NCBI RefSeq assembly: GCF_000253115.1
Contig: NC_014145.1
Location: 1,240,001-1,304,000, forward strand
Length of the DNA stretch: 64,000 nt
From: Thiomonas arsenitoxydans
Lineage (GTDB): Bacteria > Pseudomonadota > Gammaproteobacteria > Burkholderiales > Burkholderiaceae_C
Direction of reading: 5' to 3'
The notes below the pieces were generated by a model, which was not told where the DNA came from, ran no database searches, and saw only the letters and a program-made list of their open reading frames with translations. Positions 1-8,431 of this stretch are shown one piece after another (the stretch's first letter is position 1; each line of letters starts with the position of its first letter). Position numbers and translations under genes: made by a program.

Positions 1-65
1 CGGCATGGAAAATCAGGGTTCAATACACTGACCTTTCCCTTCACTAGCTGTAAAGCGACCGATCC

Positions 66-833
66 ATGCTGCAACGATTGCGTGAGACCATCCAGATCAT
101 CTTGGAGCGCGACCCTGCCGCGCGTTCGACCTGGGAGGTTGTCACCTGTTATCCGGGCCTGCACGCCTTGCTGTTTCACAGCATGGCGCATGCCTGCTGG
201 AAGCGCGGCTGGCACTGGCTCGGGCGGTGGATTTCGCACTGGGGGCGCTGGCTCACCGGCATCGAGATTCATCCCGGCGCCACCATTGGTCGGCGCGTGT
301 TCATCGACCACGGCATGGGCGTGGTCATCGGTGAAACGGCGGAAATCGGCGACGACTGCACCATCTACCAAGGCGTGACGCTGGGCGGCACCTCGCTCTA
401 TAAGGGCGCCAAACGGCACCCCACTCTGGAAGCGGGCGTGGTGGTCGGCGCCGGGGCGCAAGTGCTCGGCGGCTTCACCGTGGGCGAGGGCGCGCGCATC
501 GGCTCGAACGCGGTGGTCGTCAAGGCGGTTCCAGCCGGGGCGACCGCTGTGGGCAACCCCGCGCGCATCCTCCAGAAAGAAGTGGATCAGCAGCGCGAGG
601 CCACGGCAGCGCGCATGGGGTTTTCCGCCTATGCCGTCACTCAGAACGGCGACGACCCGCAATCACGCGCGGTGCTCGGGTTGATCGACCATGCCGCGCA
701 GCTCGAACATCAGGTCGCGCTGCTCTGGCAAGCGCTTGAGCGTCACGGCGTTTGCCCGGCCGAGACCTGTCCGCCCGAGGCGCTGCGCACCGAGCATTTC
801 GATAAAGCCAAGCTGGAAAAACTGGTGGAGTGA
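66..833 (+). CDS. cysE: Serine O-acetyltransferase
   Basis: A 255-residue protein that transfers acetyl from acetyl-CoA to L-serine, giving O-acetylserine for cytosolic cysteine synthesis. The N-terminal helical part (about residues 1-60) is followed by a left-handed beta-helix of hexapeptide repeats. It contains the [17 protein letters not shown] stretch with the Asp-His pair that serves catalysis in the family, and the YQGVTLGG and VGNPARI signatures. The C-terminus is extended by about 70 residues and looks helical. It lacks the long N-terminal domain of enterobacterial CysE, so it is of the shorter type. The upstream neighbour lies outside the window, and no strong Shine-Dalgarno is visible. 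Confidence 0.93.
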   Translation: MLQRLRETIQIILERDPAARSTWEVVTCYPGLHALLFHSMAHACWKRGWHWLGRWISHWGRWLTGIEIHPGATIGRRVFIDHGMGVVIGETAEIGDDCTIYQGVTLGGTSLYKGAKRHPTLEAGVVVGAGAQVLGGFTVGEGARIGSNAVVVKAVPAGATAVGNPARILQKEVDQQREATAARMGFSAYAVTQNGDDPQSRAVLGLIDHAAQLEHQVALLWQALERHGVCPAETCPPEALRTEHFDKAKLEKLVE

Positions 834-852
834 AGGCGCAGGGGTGCGCCTT
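833..852 (+). terminator. Hairpin overlapping the cysE stop codon
   Basis: A perfect 8-bp inverted repeat AAGGCGCA / TGCGCCTT with a GGGG loop begins at the last base of the cysE stop codon. Only two Ts follow, so it is a weak candidate terminator; it could also act on the minus strand for the micro-ORF to its right. Confidence 0.4.
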
Positions 853-873
853 GCGCGCAGGATGATCGCCGCG

Positions 874-1020
874 TCAATGCCGATGAAGAGCGCGACGGTC
901 GCGCAGCATGTGCTCCAGCTCATTCAGGCTGGTTGTACGCACGGCAAAAAGTCGGATCGTTTCGGCAGAGCTGCCGTTTGAGCCGAAGAAGAAATTGAGA
1001 ATTTGTTTCACTATGCCCAT
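874..1020 (-). CDS. Possible 48-aa DUF3563-like microprotein
   Basis: A minus-strand ATG at 1020 opens a 48-codon frame with stop at 874. It has the layout of the small proteins at 3254 and 53611: a short amphipathic N-terminus (MGIVKQILNFFFG), then an Ala-Val-x-x-Thr-Ser-Leu-x-Glu-Leu-Glu stretch followed by MLRDRR. That matches the position of the DxxDxERRxxEL segment in the DUF3563-like proteins. The palindrome GGGTTAACCC, related to the motif before the other two genes, lies 21 bp upstream of the ATG. The resemblance is weak and judged by eye. Expression is unproven, and no good Shine-Dalgarno is visible. Confidence 0.4.
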   Translation of the reverse strand: MGIVKQILNFFFGSNGSSAETIRLFAVRTTSLNELEHMLRDRRALHRH

Positions 1021-1041
1021 GATGGCACCGATGTAAGTCTA

Positions 1042-1051
1042 GGGTTAACCC
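1042..1051. promoter_or_regulatory. GGGTTAACCC palindrome
   Basis: A perfect 10-bp palindrome in the intergenic region between the minus-strand micro-ORF (ATG at 1020) and the plus-strand lipoprotein ORF (ATG at 1145). Closely similar AGGGTTATCCCT sites precede the DUF3563-like genes at 3254 and 53611, which suggests a shared regulator. The binding protein is unknown. Confidence 0.45.
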
Positions 1052-1088
1052 GCATTCTAAGGGGCGCCAGGTTTTTTTTGCTCGGCTG

Positions 1089-1102
1089 CCCCCTCGAGGG
1101 GG
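1089..1102. repeat. CCCCCTCGAGGGGG palindrome
   Basis: A 14-bp perfect palindrome preceded by a run of eight Ts at about 1072-1079. A near copy (CCCCCCGAGGGGG) occurs at about 3763-3776. GC-only palindromes of this kind recur between genes in many Burkholderiales genomes and may act as terminators. Function here is not established. Confidence 0.4.
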
Positions 1103-1144
1103 AGACCGCTCCGTGCGCAATGGGCGATGAAAAGGAACCGACTC

Positions 1145-1279
1145 ATGAGACTTTTGATCTGGCTCACGCTGGCCTGTCTTTGTCTGAGCGCTTGCGCTGC
1201 GCCTGGGGCGTCGGCTGATCATCATTCCGGCGTGATCCTTTACGGTGAACTGGACGAGGGCATCCAAATCCATCCTTAG
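1145..1279 (+). CDS. Small putative lipoprotein, 44 aa
   Basis: ATG at 1145 is preceded by AGGAA at 1133-1137 with 7-nt spacing. The 44-residue product begins MRLLIWLTLACLCLSAC, a basic residue plus a hydrophobic stretch ending in the lipobox LSAC, so a lipid-modified Cys at position 17 is predicted. The mature part is only about 28 residues, includes GVILYGELDEGI, and ends with the TAG at 1277-1279. The ORF is too short to be found by length-limited ORF calling. The combination of ribosome site, signal sequence and lipobox supports it as a real gene. Role and partners are unknown, and it stands alone between cysE and the chemoreceptor gene. Confidence 0.6.
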   Translation: MRLLIWLTLACLCLSACAAPGASADHHSGVILYGELDEGIQIHP

Positions 1280-1451
1280 AACCGACCACAGCATTATGTT
1301 AGGCCGATGAGCGGCTGCCTGATTGGCATGATCTAGATCAAACTATTGTGCGATGCGCCTCAAGCGCGAGCCTTGGGGGCCGTTATCTAGATATTCGAAT
1401 ATGCCGCGTGTCATGCAGAAAAAGTTCTCCAGCATGCGGCTTTGAGGAGTC

Positions 1452-3104
1452 ATGCGCAACAACCAGCCCGTCACCCAGACCGAGCGCCTGTTTGGGAAAA
1501 ATGAATACATCGTCTCCAAGACCGACCTCAAAGGGCGGCTCACCTATGTGAATCGGCCTTTTCTGGAGATCAGCGGATTTTCCGAGGACGAATTGCTGGG
1601 TTCCGCCCACAACATCGTGCGCCACCCGGACATGCCGCCTGAGGCGTTTGATGACATGTGGCGCCATCTTCAAGCCGGCAAGCCGTGGCAGGGCATGGTG
1701 AAGAATCGTTGCAAGAACGGCGATTTCTACTGGGTTCAGGCCAATGCCAATCCCATCTGGGAAGAGGGCCGGATGGTGGGCTATATGTCACTGCGGGTGC
1801 TCCCCAGCCGCGAGCAGGTGAGGGCGGCGCAAGAGTTCTACGCTTCGCTGCGAGAAGGGCGCGCGCAGGGCTGGACGGTGCGGCATGGAAAGCCAGCGCG
1901 CACCGGCTTGCGCGGATGGTTGAGCGAGGGTGCGCAGGTGTTGCAACAGCGGGCCGTTTCCTTTTTCAGCGCGGGTTTGCTGCTCATCGCCCTGTTGATG
2001 CTGGCGCTTGGCGGAGCCGAGCAAGCTGGCTATCTGCAAATTGCAGGCTTGGCGATCAGCACACTGCAGATGGGGCTGTCGGTGGTGCTGATGGGCGGAC
2101 TGGCATCGCTCGTCTGGACCGTGCGGCGTCAACTGTTGCAGCCCATCGATGCGCTGCAAAAAGAGATGGAAGCCGTATCGGCGGGCAATCTGATCTTGGG
2201 CGAAGTGTCCACCGACACGCGTGGCGCAAACCGTTTGCGCCAGACGCTGGACACCATGCGCGGAAACCTCAGCAGCATGGTGCAGGACATTCGCGCCGCC
2301 GCCGCGCAGATCACGACAGGTTCGCAGGAAATCGCCTCGGCCTCGCAGGGGCTGGCACAGGCCGCGTCGGAGCAGGCCGCCTCGGTCGAAGAGACGTCGG
2401 CCACGCTGGAGCAGACGGGTGCCTCCATCGAACAAAATGCCGAGAGCGCCCGGCAGACCAACACCCTTGCGCAGGCCGCTGCGCATCAGGCGAGCGAAGG
2501 CGGCACCGCGGTGGCGCAAACGGTGCAGGCGATGCAAAGCATCGCCGAGCGGATTTCCATCATCGACGACATCGCCTACCAGACCAATATGCTGGCGCTC
2601 AACGCCGCGATTGAAGCCGCGCGGGCCGGAGAGCAAGGCAAGGGATTTGCGGTGGTTGCGGCCGAAGTGCGCAAGCTGGCCGAAAAGAGTCAGGCGGCCG
2701 CGCGCGAAATCAGCGAACTGGCGACCTCCACGCTTCACCAAGCCGATCGGGCGGGTGATCTGCTCCAGGAGATCGTGCCCGCCATCGCCAAGACTTCGCA
2801 GCTCGTGGATGAAATCAGCGCGGCGTCAAGCGAGCAGGCCACGGGGGTTCAGCAAATCTCTCAGGCCGTCGCGCAACTCAACACGGTGACCCAGCACAAC
2901 GCCTCGGCATCAGAAGAACTGGCCGCGACGGCGGAAGACTTGAGCGAGCAGGCGAAGTTTCTCGAAAAGGCCATGGTGCAGTTCCGCCTGAATGGTGAGC
3001 GCGTTCCCGTCGTGCTGTCGCGTGCAGAGCGCAAGCGGCAAGGCGCACAGGACATGCCGGGCGTGGGTTCGCTGGCCAGCGAAGGAGGATTCACCGCGTT
3101 CTGA
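1452..3104 (+). CDS. Aer-like methyl-accepting chemotaxis protein with PAS domain
   Basis: A 550-residue inner-membrane chemoreceptor. An N-terminal PAS domain (about 20-125, with [16 protein letters not shown] and the [10 protein letters not shown] motif typical of Aer) faces the cytoplasm. Two hydrophobic segments around 173-230 form the membrane anchor, then come a HAMP-like linker and a long signalling coiled coil. The highly conserved hairpin tip contains [20 protein letters not shown]. The layout resembles Aer, which senses redox state through FAD bound to the PAS domain, so an energy- or oxygen-taxis role is inferred. No C-terminal CheR/CheB tether pentapeptide is present; the protein ends FTAF. 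No che genes are adjacent. Confidence 0.9.
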   Translation: MRNNQPVTQTERLFGKNEYIVSKTDLKGRLTYVNRPFLEISGFSEDELLGSAHNIVRHPDMPPEAFDDMWRHLQAGKPWQGMVKNRCKNGDFYWVQANANPIWEEGRMVGYMSLRVLPSREQVRAAQEFYASLREGRAQGWTVRHGKPARTGLRGWLSEGAQVLQQRAVSFFSAGLLLIALLMLALGGAEQAGYLQIAGLAISTLQMGLSVVLMGGLASLVWTVRRQLLQPIDALQKEMEAVSAGNLILGEVSTDTRGANRLRQTLDTMRGNLSSMVQDIRAAAAQITTGSQEIASASQGLAQAASEQAASVEETSATLEQTGASIEQNAESARQTNTLAQAAAHQASEGGTAVAQTVQAMQSIAERISIIDDIAYQTNMLALNAAIEAARAGEQGKGFAVVAAEVRKLAEKSQAAAREISELATSTLHQADRAGDLLQEIVPAIAKTSQLVDEISAASSEQATGVQQISQAVAQLNTVTQHNASASEELAATAEDLSEQAKFLEKAMVQFRLNGERVPVVLSRAERKRQGAQDMPGVGSLASEGGFTAF

Positions 3105-3194
3105 TGGGAAGAGTACTGCGGGAAGGGTGCAGTGATGCTGCAACGCAACATGCAATAGCCCTGATCGCGCAGCTTGTTGGCAAGCAGGCTAATA

Positions 3195-3209
3195 TTAGGG
3201 TTATCCCTT
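3195..3209 (+). promoter_or_regulatory. TTAGGGTTATCCCTT motif before the DUF3563-like gene
   Basis: An imperfect palindrome (AGGG-TTAT-CCCT) 44 bp before the ATG of the small gene at 3254. The same AGGGTTATCCCT lies 37 bp before the paralogous gene at 53611, while the surrounding DNA differs. This points to a conserved regulatory site or promoter element. Confidence 0.5.
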
Positions 3210-3253
3210 ATTCTTTTGCGGCTGTTCCCACAAGGAATCACCCGCACCTCATC

Positions 3254-3457
3254 ATGAATCACTTCAAGCATTTTCTCGACAAACTCCTGTCCAGCATCGA
3301 GACGCACCAGGGCGCGGACGAGCACTATCTTGCCCAATCCGTCGACGCCTGTGACTTTGAACGCCGCGTGCGCGAGTTGGAAATGCGCGGCTCTCATACC
3401 CAAGATTGGACCTGGGTCGATGTGGCGCGAAATCAAACGGAGCGCCATTCATGGTGA
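3254..3457 (+). CDS. DUF3563-like small protein, copy 1
   Basis: A 67-residue protein beginning MNHFKHFLDKLLSSIE. The central AQSVDACDFERRVRELE segment fits the small DUF3563 family of Burkholderiales, whose function is unknown. The ATG at 3254 aligns with the GTG start of the second copy at 53611. The last codons overlap the next gene by 7 nt (ATGGTGA), suggesting translational coupling. No signal peptide or membrane segment is visible, and the N-terminus could form an amphipathic helix. An in-frame longer version from 3104 exists but lacks similarity to copy 2. Confidence 0.7.
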   Translation: MNHFKHFLDKLLSSIETHQGADEHYLAQSVDACDFERRVRELEMRGSHTQDWTWVDVARNQTERHSW

Positions 3458-3723
3458 CGTCGTTTGCTGCAGCGCAGCACGGCCCGGTGTGCGCGTCTGC
3501 AGCGTCTGCGCCGTGGCTGGCTCTGTCCGAAGGCTGGGTAGGATCGGTCCATGCGGTCAGTCGGCAGGTGCTTTACTGGCCGTTCGACGCGCTGCGAGAT
3601 CAGTACGCTACTGCCGTGCGTGCGGGGCTGATCGAGCGCTCGCTCATTGCGTCGTCCCAGTTCGAGCGCAAAACCGCGGCACTGGAGCAGGCCTTGCTCG
3701 GCAGCTATGCCCGGCGGGTCTGA
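3451..3723 (+). CDS. Conserved small hypothetical protein, partner of the DUF3563-like gene, copy 1
   Basis: A 90-residue protein whose ATG overlaps the stop of the preceding gene. The N-terminal half is Ala/Ser-rich. The C-terminal half (WPFDALRDQYATAVRAG, then IERSLIASSQFERK and a Leu-rich end) is strongly similar to the gene at 53811, which follows the second DUF3563-like copy with the same overlap. The conserved part looks helical and soluble, and no known family is recognised. The repeated bicistronic arrangement implies the two small proteins act together. Confidence 0.65.
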   Translation: MVTSFAAAQHGPVCASAASAPWLALSEGWVGSVHAVSRQVLYWPFDALRDQYATAVRAGLIERSLIASSQFERKTAALEQALLGSYARRV

Positions 3724-3776
3724 TTGCTGAGAGCGCCCCCAGACCTGCCGCGTTCGCGTCAGGCCCCCCGAGGGGG

Positions 3777-3811
3777 ATGAGAAAACTTGGGGCGGCCCTG
3801 CGTTTTCTCAT
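3777..3811. terminator. Hairpin between the small-gene pair and the Lrp gene
   Basis: A perfect 10-bp inverted repeat ATGAGAAAAC / GTTTTCTCAT with a 15-nt loop sits between convergent genes. The arms carry A- and T-runs, so it could terminate transcription from both sides. Confidence 0.5.
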
Positions 3812-3830
3812 GAGCGGCTCACGTAGACGA

Positions 3831-4319
3831 TCAGACTGAAATGCCGGTGAAGGGTTTGACCTCGGTGAGCACGAAGCTGGATTTCACGTCTTCGACGCTT
3901 TCGTGTTTGAGCAGGGTTTCGAGCACGAAGTGGGCGTAGTGCTCCATGTCTTGCACATGCACGCGCAGCAAGTAGTCCATCTCGCCGGTCATCGCCAGGC
4001 ATTCCACCACTTCGGGCCAGCCTTGAACGGCGGCGCGAAAAAGGTCTTGCGGCGAACGCTGGTTGCTGGCACGGTGTTTTTCCAGGCGGACACTGAGCAG
4101 GGCGCTCAGGCTGAGGCCGAGTGCGCGCGGGCTGACGATGGCGCGATAGCCCTCGATGACCCCGATCTGCTCCAGCCGCCGGATGCGTCGCTGAACGGCC
4201 GAGGCGGAAAGCCCGATCTGCTCGGCCAGCTTTTCCTGCGTCAGTCGTGCATCGGTCTGCAGCAGGGCCAGCAGCTTGCGGTCGATGCGGTCGATGTCTT
4301 CAGTCGGGGGTTTGCGCAT
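3831..4319 (-). CDS. Lrp/AsnC-family transcriptional regulator, candidate kyn regulator
   Basis: A protein of about 162 residues with an N-terminal winged helix-turn-helix (IDRKLLALLQTDARLTQEKL, then SASAVQRRIRRLEQIGVIEG) and a C-terminal RAM ligand-binding domain with the MTGEMDYLLRV signature. The ATG at 4319 is preferred because it lies just after the kynA stop; an in-frame ATG at 4355 would overlap kynA. It is the last gene of kynB-kynU-kynA. In Pseudomonas an Lrp-type protein (KynR) activates kyn genes in response to kynurenine, so the same role is inferred here from context only. Confidence 0.82.
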   Translation of the reverse strand: MRKPPTEDIDRIDRKLLALLQTDARLTQEKLAEQIGLSASAVQRRIRRLEQIGVIEGYRAIVSPRALGLSLSALLSVRLEKHRASNQRSPQDLFRAAVQGWPEVVECLAMTGEMDYLLRVHVQDMEHYAHFVLETLLKHESVEDVKSSFVLTEVKPFTGISV

Positions 4320-4330
4320 GGCGGGCGGGC

Positions 4331-5188
4331 TCACAGATCGGTGCGCAGAGTCCACAACTCGGGAAACAGCACGGTGTCGAGCATCTTGCGCAAATAAGGC
4401 ACGCCGCCGGTGCCGCCGGTGCCGCGCTTGAAACCGATGACGCGCTCGACGGTGGTGACGTGGCGGAAGCGCCAGAGGCGAAACGCATCTTCGAGATCAA
4501 CCAGTTCTTCGCCGAGCTGGTAAAGGTCCCAGTGATCTTCGGGCGAGCGGTATACCGTCAGCCAAGCTTGCTCCACTTCTGCGTGGGCGGCATACGGTTG
4601 CGCCCAGTCGCGATCGAGGTGGGTCTGGGGAATGGGCAGGCCGCGGCGGGCGAGCAGGCGCAGGGCTTCGTCGTATAGGCTGGGCGCGCGCCAGGCGGCC
4701 TCTACCGTGGCGAGGTGGTCCGGCCGGTGGGCATGCGGGCGCAGCATGGCCGCATTTTTGTTGCCCAGCCGGAATTCAATGCATCGATATTGCCAGCTTT
4801 GAAAACCGCTGGAACTGGCCAGATACGGCCGCAGCGCGGTGTATTCGCTGGGCGTCATGGTGGCGAGAACGTCCCAGGCGTGGACGAGTTGCTCCATGAT
4901 GCGTGACACGCGCGACAGCATCTTGAACGCCGGCTGCAGCGCGTCGGCGCGCACGCAATCGAGCGCGGCGTGCAACTCATGCAGCATCAGCTTCAACCAG
5001 AGTTCGCTGGTCTGGTGCTGAATGATGAACAGCATCTCGTTGTGCGTGGGCGAGAGCGGATGCTGCGCGCCGAGTAGCTCGTCGAGATGCAGGTAGTCGC
5101 CATAGCTCATCGACTGCGAAAAATCGAGTTGCGCGCCTTCCTCGCGCACGATCTCCTCGCCTCTGGCTGCTGGCTGAGCGGCGCTCAT
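4331..5188 (-). CDS. kynA: Tryptophan 2,3-dioxygenase
   Basis: A 285-residue haem enzyme that opens the indole ring of L-tryptophan to N-formylkynurenine, the first step of the kynurenine pathway. Family signatures are [14 protein letters not shown], the [14 protein letters not shown] helix carrying the substrate-binding His/Arg region, [10 protein letters not shown], and the C-terminal [27 protein letters not shown] rendered here in parts ([10 protein letters not shown], then KRGTGGTGG). The start at 5188 is fixed by the ATGA overlap with the kynU stop. It is the third gene of a four-gene minus-strand operon. Confidence 0.95.
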   Translation of the reverse strand: MSAAQPAARGEEIVREEGAQLDFSQSMSYGDYLHLDELLGAQHPLSPTHNEMLFIIQHQTSELWLKLMLHELHAALDCVRADALQPAFKMLSRVSRIMEQLVHAWDVLATMTPSEYTALRPYLASSSGFQSWQYRCIEFRLGNKNAAMLRPHAHRPDHLATVEAAWRAPSLYDEALRLLARRGLPIPQTHLDRDWAQPYAAHAEVEQAWLTVYRSPEDHWDLYQLGEELVDLEDAFRLWRFRHVTTVERVIGFKRGTGGTGGVPYLRKMLDTVLFPELWTLRTDL

Positions 5189-6468
5189 GTCACTGCTCCC
5201 TTGCGGGCGAATCGCGCCTCTCGCCAGACGCCGCTGTCGAGTACGTCGCGCAGCGTCTGCACGGCGTCGAACACATCGACATAACGCAGGTAAAGGGGAG
5301 TGAAGCCAAAGCGCAGCAGGTCGGCATCGCCGCGGGTTTTGTCTCCGGCGCGGAAGTCGCCGATCACCCTGCGGGCGATCAGGGCCTGCATCACGGCGTA
5401 GCCGTCGCCGTCGAAGGTCAGCGAGACTTGGCTGCCGCGCCGGGCGGCGTCGAGCGGGGTGGCGAAGGTGAGCGGATACGCGCTCAGTTGCTCGTGAACG
5501 AGGCGGATGAACAGGTCGCTGAGCGCCACAGACTTGCGACGTAGCGCCTGCATGCCGCCCATGGGCTCGGCGGCGAGCAGCGTGTCCACGCCGCAATCGA
5601 GCGCGGCCAGCGAAAGCAAGGTCGACGTGCCGCAGAGGTAGCGCGCAATGCCCTGAGCGGGCTGGTAGTCGCGGGTGAAAACGAAGGGCGCCGCGTGGCC
5701 GTGCCAGCCTGACAGCGGCTGCTCCACCCGGTTGACATGGCGCGCATGCACCCAGACAAAGGCGGGCGCACCCGGGCCGCCGTTGAGGTATTTATAGCCG
5801 CAGCCGATGGCGAAATCGGCTTGCGCGCCGTTGAGATCGACCGGCACCGCCCCGGCGGAATGCGCCAGATCCCACACCGTCAGTGCACCCGCCGCGTGGG
5901 CCGCTGCGGTGACAGCGGCCATGTCGTACAGCGCACCGCTGCGATAGTTCACCTGCGTGAGCAGGAGCACGGCCACGTCGTCGTGCAGGCGGCCGAGGGC
6001 CTGGCCCTGCTCCACGAGTTCAAGCTGCATGCCGTGCTGCGCGGCGAGCGACTGGGCCATATAGAGATCGGTCGGGAAATTTTCCCGCTCGGAAACGATG
6101 ACGCGGCGCTGCGGCGCATCGGCGCGGGCGATGGACAGCGCGGCGCTGAGCACTTTGTAGAGGTTGATGGAGGTGGAGTCGGTCACCACCAGTTCGTCGG
6201 GCGCGGCGCCCACGAGGCGGGCGATCTTGTTGCCCACGCGCCGGGGCAGATCGATCCAGCCCGCCGTGTTCCAGCTGCGAATCAGGCCTTCGCCCCATTC
6301 CTCGGTGAGCACGGTTTGCACGCGCGCGGCGGTTGCCCGGGGCAGGGCGCCGAGCGAATTGCCGTCGAGGTAGATGACGCCGTCGGGCAGGGTGAACTGT
6401 TCGCGCAGCGGGGCGAGGGGATCGGCGGCGTCGAGCGCGAGGCCGTCTTGGCGTTGTAGCGTTGGCAT
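5185..6468 (-). CDS. kynU: Kynureninase
   Basis: A 427-residue PLP enzyme that cleaves L-kynurenine to anthranilate and alanine. The N-terminus shows [11 protein letters not shown], the phosphate-binding region [10 protein letters not shown] follows, then [10 protein letters not shown] with the PLP-contacting Asp. The Schiff-base lysine lies in [12 protein letters not shown]. Length is normal for the bacterial family. Its stop overlaps the kynA start (ATGA), and it starts 16 nt after kynB, so the three enzymes are probably translated from one mRNA. Confidence 0.95.
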   Translation of the reverse strand: MPTLQRQDGLALDAADPLAPLREQFTLPDGVIYLDGNSLGALPRATAARVQTVLTEEWGEGLIRSWNTAGWIDLPRRVGNKIARLVGAAPDELVVTDSTSINLYKVLSAALSIARADAPQRRVIVSERENFPTDLYMAQSLAAQHGMQLELVEQGQALGRLHDDVAVLLLTQVNYRSGALYDMAAVTAAAHAAGALTVWDLAHSAGAVPVDLNGAQADFAIGCGYKYLNGGPGAPAFVWVHARHVNRVEQPLSGWHGHAAPFVFTRDYQPAQGIARYLCGTSTLLSLAALDCGVDTLLAAEPMGGMQALRRKSVALSDLFIRLVHEQLSAYPLTFATPLDAARRGSQVSLTFDGDGYAVMQALIARRVIGDFRAGDKTRGDADLLRFGFTPLYLRYVDVFDAVQTLRDVLDSGVWREARFARKGAVT

Positions 6469-6484
6469 AGGAAGAAGGAGGAGG

Positions 6485-7123
6485 TCAAAGTTCGCGCAGC
6501 ACCGCGCGCACCGGCGAGGCGCAGGCGCCTTGCAGCTTCAGGGGGAGGGCAATCAGCTCATAGTCGCCTTCGGGAACGTCATCGAGCACGAGGTTTTCGA
6601 GCACGCGCAGCTCATGCTGCAAGAGTTGCGCGTGGCTGTCGAGTGTCTTGCTGCTTGCGGGATCGATCGACGGGGTGTCGAGCCCGATGAGGGTCACGCC
6701 TTGCACGGCCAGCCAGCTCACCGTCGTGGGGGCGAACGCAGCAAAGTCCTCCGTCCAGACCGTCAGCGCGCGGTGGCGGGTACGCACCAACACGCGCGGG
6801 GGCAGGTTTGCTGCGGCATGTTGCAGATGGGCGATGTCGATCAGGGCGCCGCAATCCAGGGCGTGAATCACCCGGCATGGGCCCAGATACGGCGCAAGGC
6901 CTACCGCGTCGATGCTCGCGCCGTCGTTCGCGTAGTGCAGCGGCGCGTCCGCATGCGCGCCAACGTGGGGCGAAAACCGCACGGCGCTGAGATTGACCGG
7001 GCAGCCGGGGCCGAGCCGCGCCGTCCACTCCAGAGAAAACGGCTCGTCGCCCGGAAACACCGGGGCGGAGGGCGAGACAGTCGGGGAGATGTCCCATACG
7101 CGGCTCCTGGGCGGGCGGTTCAT
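6485..7123 (-). CDS. kynB: Kynurenine formamidase
   Basis: A 212-residue cyclase-family hydrolase that converts N-formylkynurenine to kynurenine and formate. The metal-binding signature HVGAHADAPLH (HxGxHxDxPxH) is intact, and WDISPTVSPSAPVFPGD at the N-terminus is typical. It is the first gene of kynB-kynU-kynA-lrp and is transcribed away from hppD, with about 176 bp of shared upstream DNA. No quinolinate or NAD-branch gene is adjacent, so the block probably feeds anthranilate catabolism or synthesis. Confidence 0.94.
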   Translation of the reverse strand: MNRPPRSRVWDISPTVSPSAPVFPGDEPFSLEWTARLGPGCPVNLSAVRFSPHVGAHADAPLHYANDGASIDAVGLAPYLGPCRVIHALDCGALIDIAHLQHAAANLPPRVLVRTRHRALTVWTEDFAAFAPTTVSWLAVQGVTLIGLDTPSIDPASSKTLDSHAQLLQHELRVLENLVLDDVPEGDYELIALPLKLQGACASPVRAVLREL

Positions 7124-7171
7124 GGGCGGGCCTTCGCTCGGATTGGATAGTGGGTTGCGGATGTGTGCAGC

Positions 7172-7192
7172 TTATCGGATCGTACGGGATAA
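7172..7192. promoter_or_regulatory. TTATC-N11-GATAA inverted repeat between kynB and hppD
   Basis: A dyad with 5-bp arms in the kynB/hppD divergent promoter region. A second dyad, CGCCA-AAA-TGGCG, lies at 7217-7229. Spacing and symmetry would suit an Lrp-type dimer, and the candidate regulator is the last gene of the kyn operon. This is pattern only, with no proof of binding. Confidence 0.28.
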
Positions 7193-7299
7193 TGCGCGCA
7201 GGATTTTCCCGCAATACGCCAAAATGGCGCGAGTTTTGCTGAAACCCTGCGCGAGTGCTGGCCTACAGTTTGTGTATTCCAAAAAAAGGAGACAGCCGC

Positions 7300-8415
7300 A
7301 TGAATACCTTGAATACCTCCTCCGCCTCGAACCCCATGGGCACCGACGGCTTCGAGTTTGTCGAGTATGCCGCGCCGGAGCCCGAAAAGCTCGGCGCTCT
7401 GTTCGCCCAACTCGGCTTTCGCGCGGTGGCCCGCCATCGTCACAAGAACGTGACCTTGTGGCGCCAGGGCGGCATCAACTTCATCGTCAACGCCGAGCCA
7501 GACTCGTTCGCGCAGCGCTTCGCCCGGCTGCACGGCCCCAGCATCTGCGCCATTGCCTTCCGTGTGCACGACGCCAACGCCGCCTACAAGCGCGCGCTGG
7601 AACTGGGCGCCTGGGGCTTCGACAGCCGCAGCGGCCCGATGGAGCTGAACATCCCGGCGATCAAGGGTATCGGCGACAGCCTGATCTACTTCGTCGATCG
7701 CTGGCGCGGCAAGGATGGGCGCAACGGCGGCATCGGCGACATCTCGATTTACGACGTGGACTTCGAGCCAGTGAACGATGCTGCGGCGGAGCACGTGGGC
7801 GCCGGCCTGACCACCATCGATCACCTCACCCACAACGTGCACCGCGGCCGCATGGGCGAATGGGCGGATTTCTATACCCGGCTGTTCAACTTCCGCGAGA
7901 TCCGCTACTTCGATATCGAGGGCCAGGTGACCGGGGTGAAGAGCAAGGCCATGACCAGCCCCTGCGGCAAGATCCGCATCCCCATCAACGAGGAGGGGCA
8001 GGAGAAAGCGGGACAAATTCAGGAGTATCTCGACCGCTATCACGGCGAGGGTATTCAGCACATTGCGCTGGCCACCGACGACATCTACGCCACGGTGGAA
8101 GGCCTTCGACGCGCCGGGGTGGAGTTTCTCGGCACCCCCGACACCTATTACGAACTGCTCCACAAACGCCTGCCTGGCCACGGTGAAGCGGTGGAGCGCC
8201 TGCGCGCCGATCGCATCCTGCTCGACGGCACGACGCAACCTGAAAAACGCCTGCTGCTGCAGATCTTCACCCAGACCGTCATCGGCCCGATCTTTTTCGA
8301 GATCATCCAGCGCAAGGGCGACCAGGGCTTTGGCGAGGGCAACTTCAAGGCGCTGTTCGAAAGCATCGAACTCGACCAGATGCGCCGCGGCGTGCTGGAA
8401 ACGCAGAACGCCTGA
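7300..8415 (+). CDS. hppD: 4-Hydroxyphenylpyruvate dioxygenase
   Basis: A 371-residue non-haem Fe(II) enzyme that converts 4-hydroxyphenylpyruvate to homogentisate. It has two VOC-type domains. The iron ligands are recognisable as His in [11 protein letters not shown], His in [12 protein letters not shown] and Glu in [20 protein letters not shown] (C-terminal signature). The ATG at 7300 is preceded by GGAG at 7288-7291, 8 nt away; a longer in-frame start at 7255 lacks this. It is followed 16 nt later by phhA, so both belong to one phenylalanine/tyrosine degradation unit. Confidence 0.96.
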   Translation: MNTLNTSSASNPMGTDGFEFVEYAAPEPEKLGALFAQLGFRAVARHRHKNVTLWRQGGINFIVNAEPDSFAQRFARLHGPSICAIAFRVHDANAAYKRALELGAWGFDSRSGPMELNIPAIKGIGDSLIYFVDRWRGKDGRNGGIGDISIYDVDFEPVNDAAAEHVGAGLTTIDHLTHNVHRGRMGEWADFYTRLFNFREIRYFDIEGQVTGVKSKAMTSPCGKIRIPINEEGQEKAGQIQEYLDRYHGEGIQHIALATDDIYATVEGLRRAGVEFLGTPDTYYELLHKRLPGHGEAVERLRADRILLDGTTQPEKRLLLQIFTQTVIGPIFFEIIQRKGDQGFGEGNFKALFESIELDQMRRGVLETQNA

Positions 8416-8431
8416 GCATAGGAGGGCGATC

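Noticed and set aside
1003..1218. 71-codon plus-strand frame
   Set aside because: It overlaps the better lipoprotein frame and has no ribosome site or motif.
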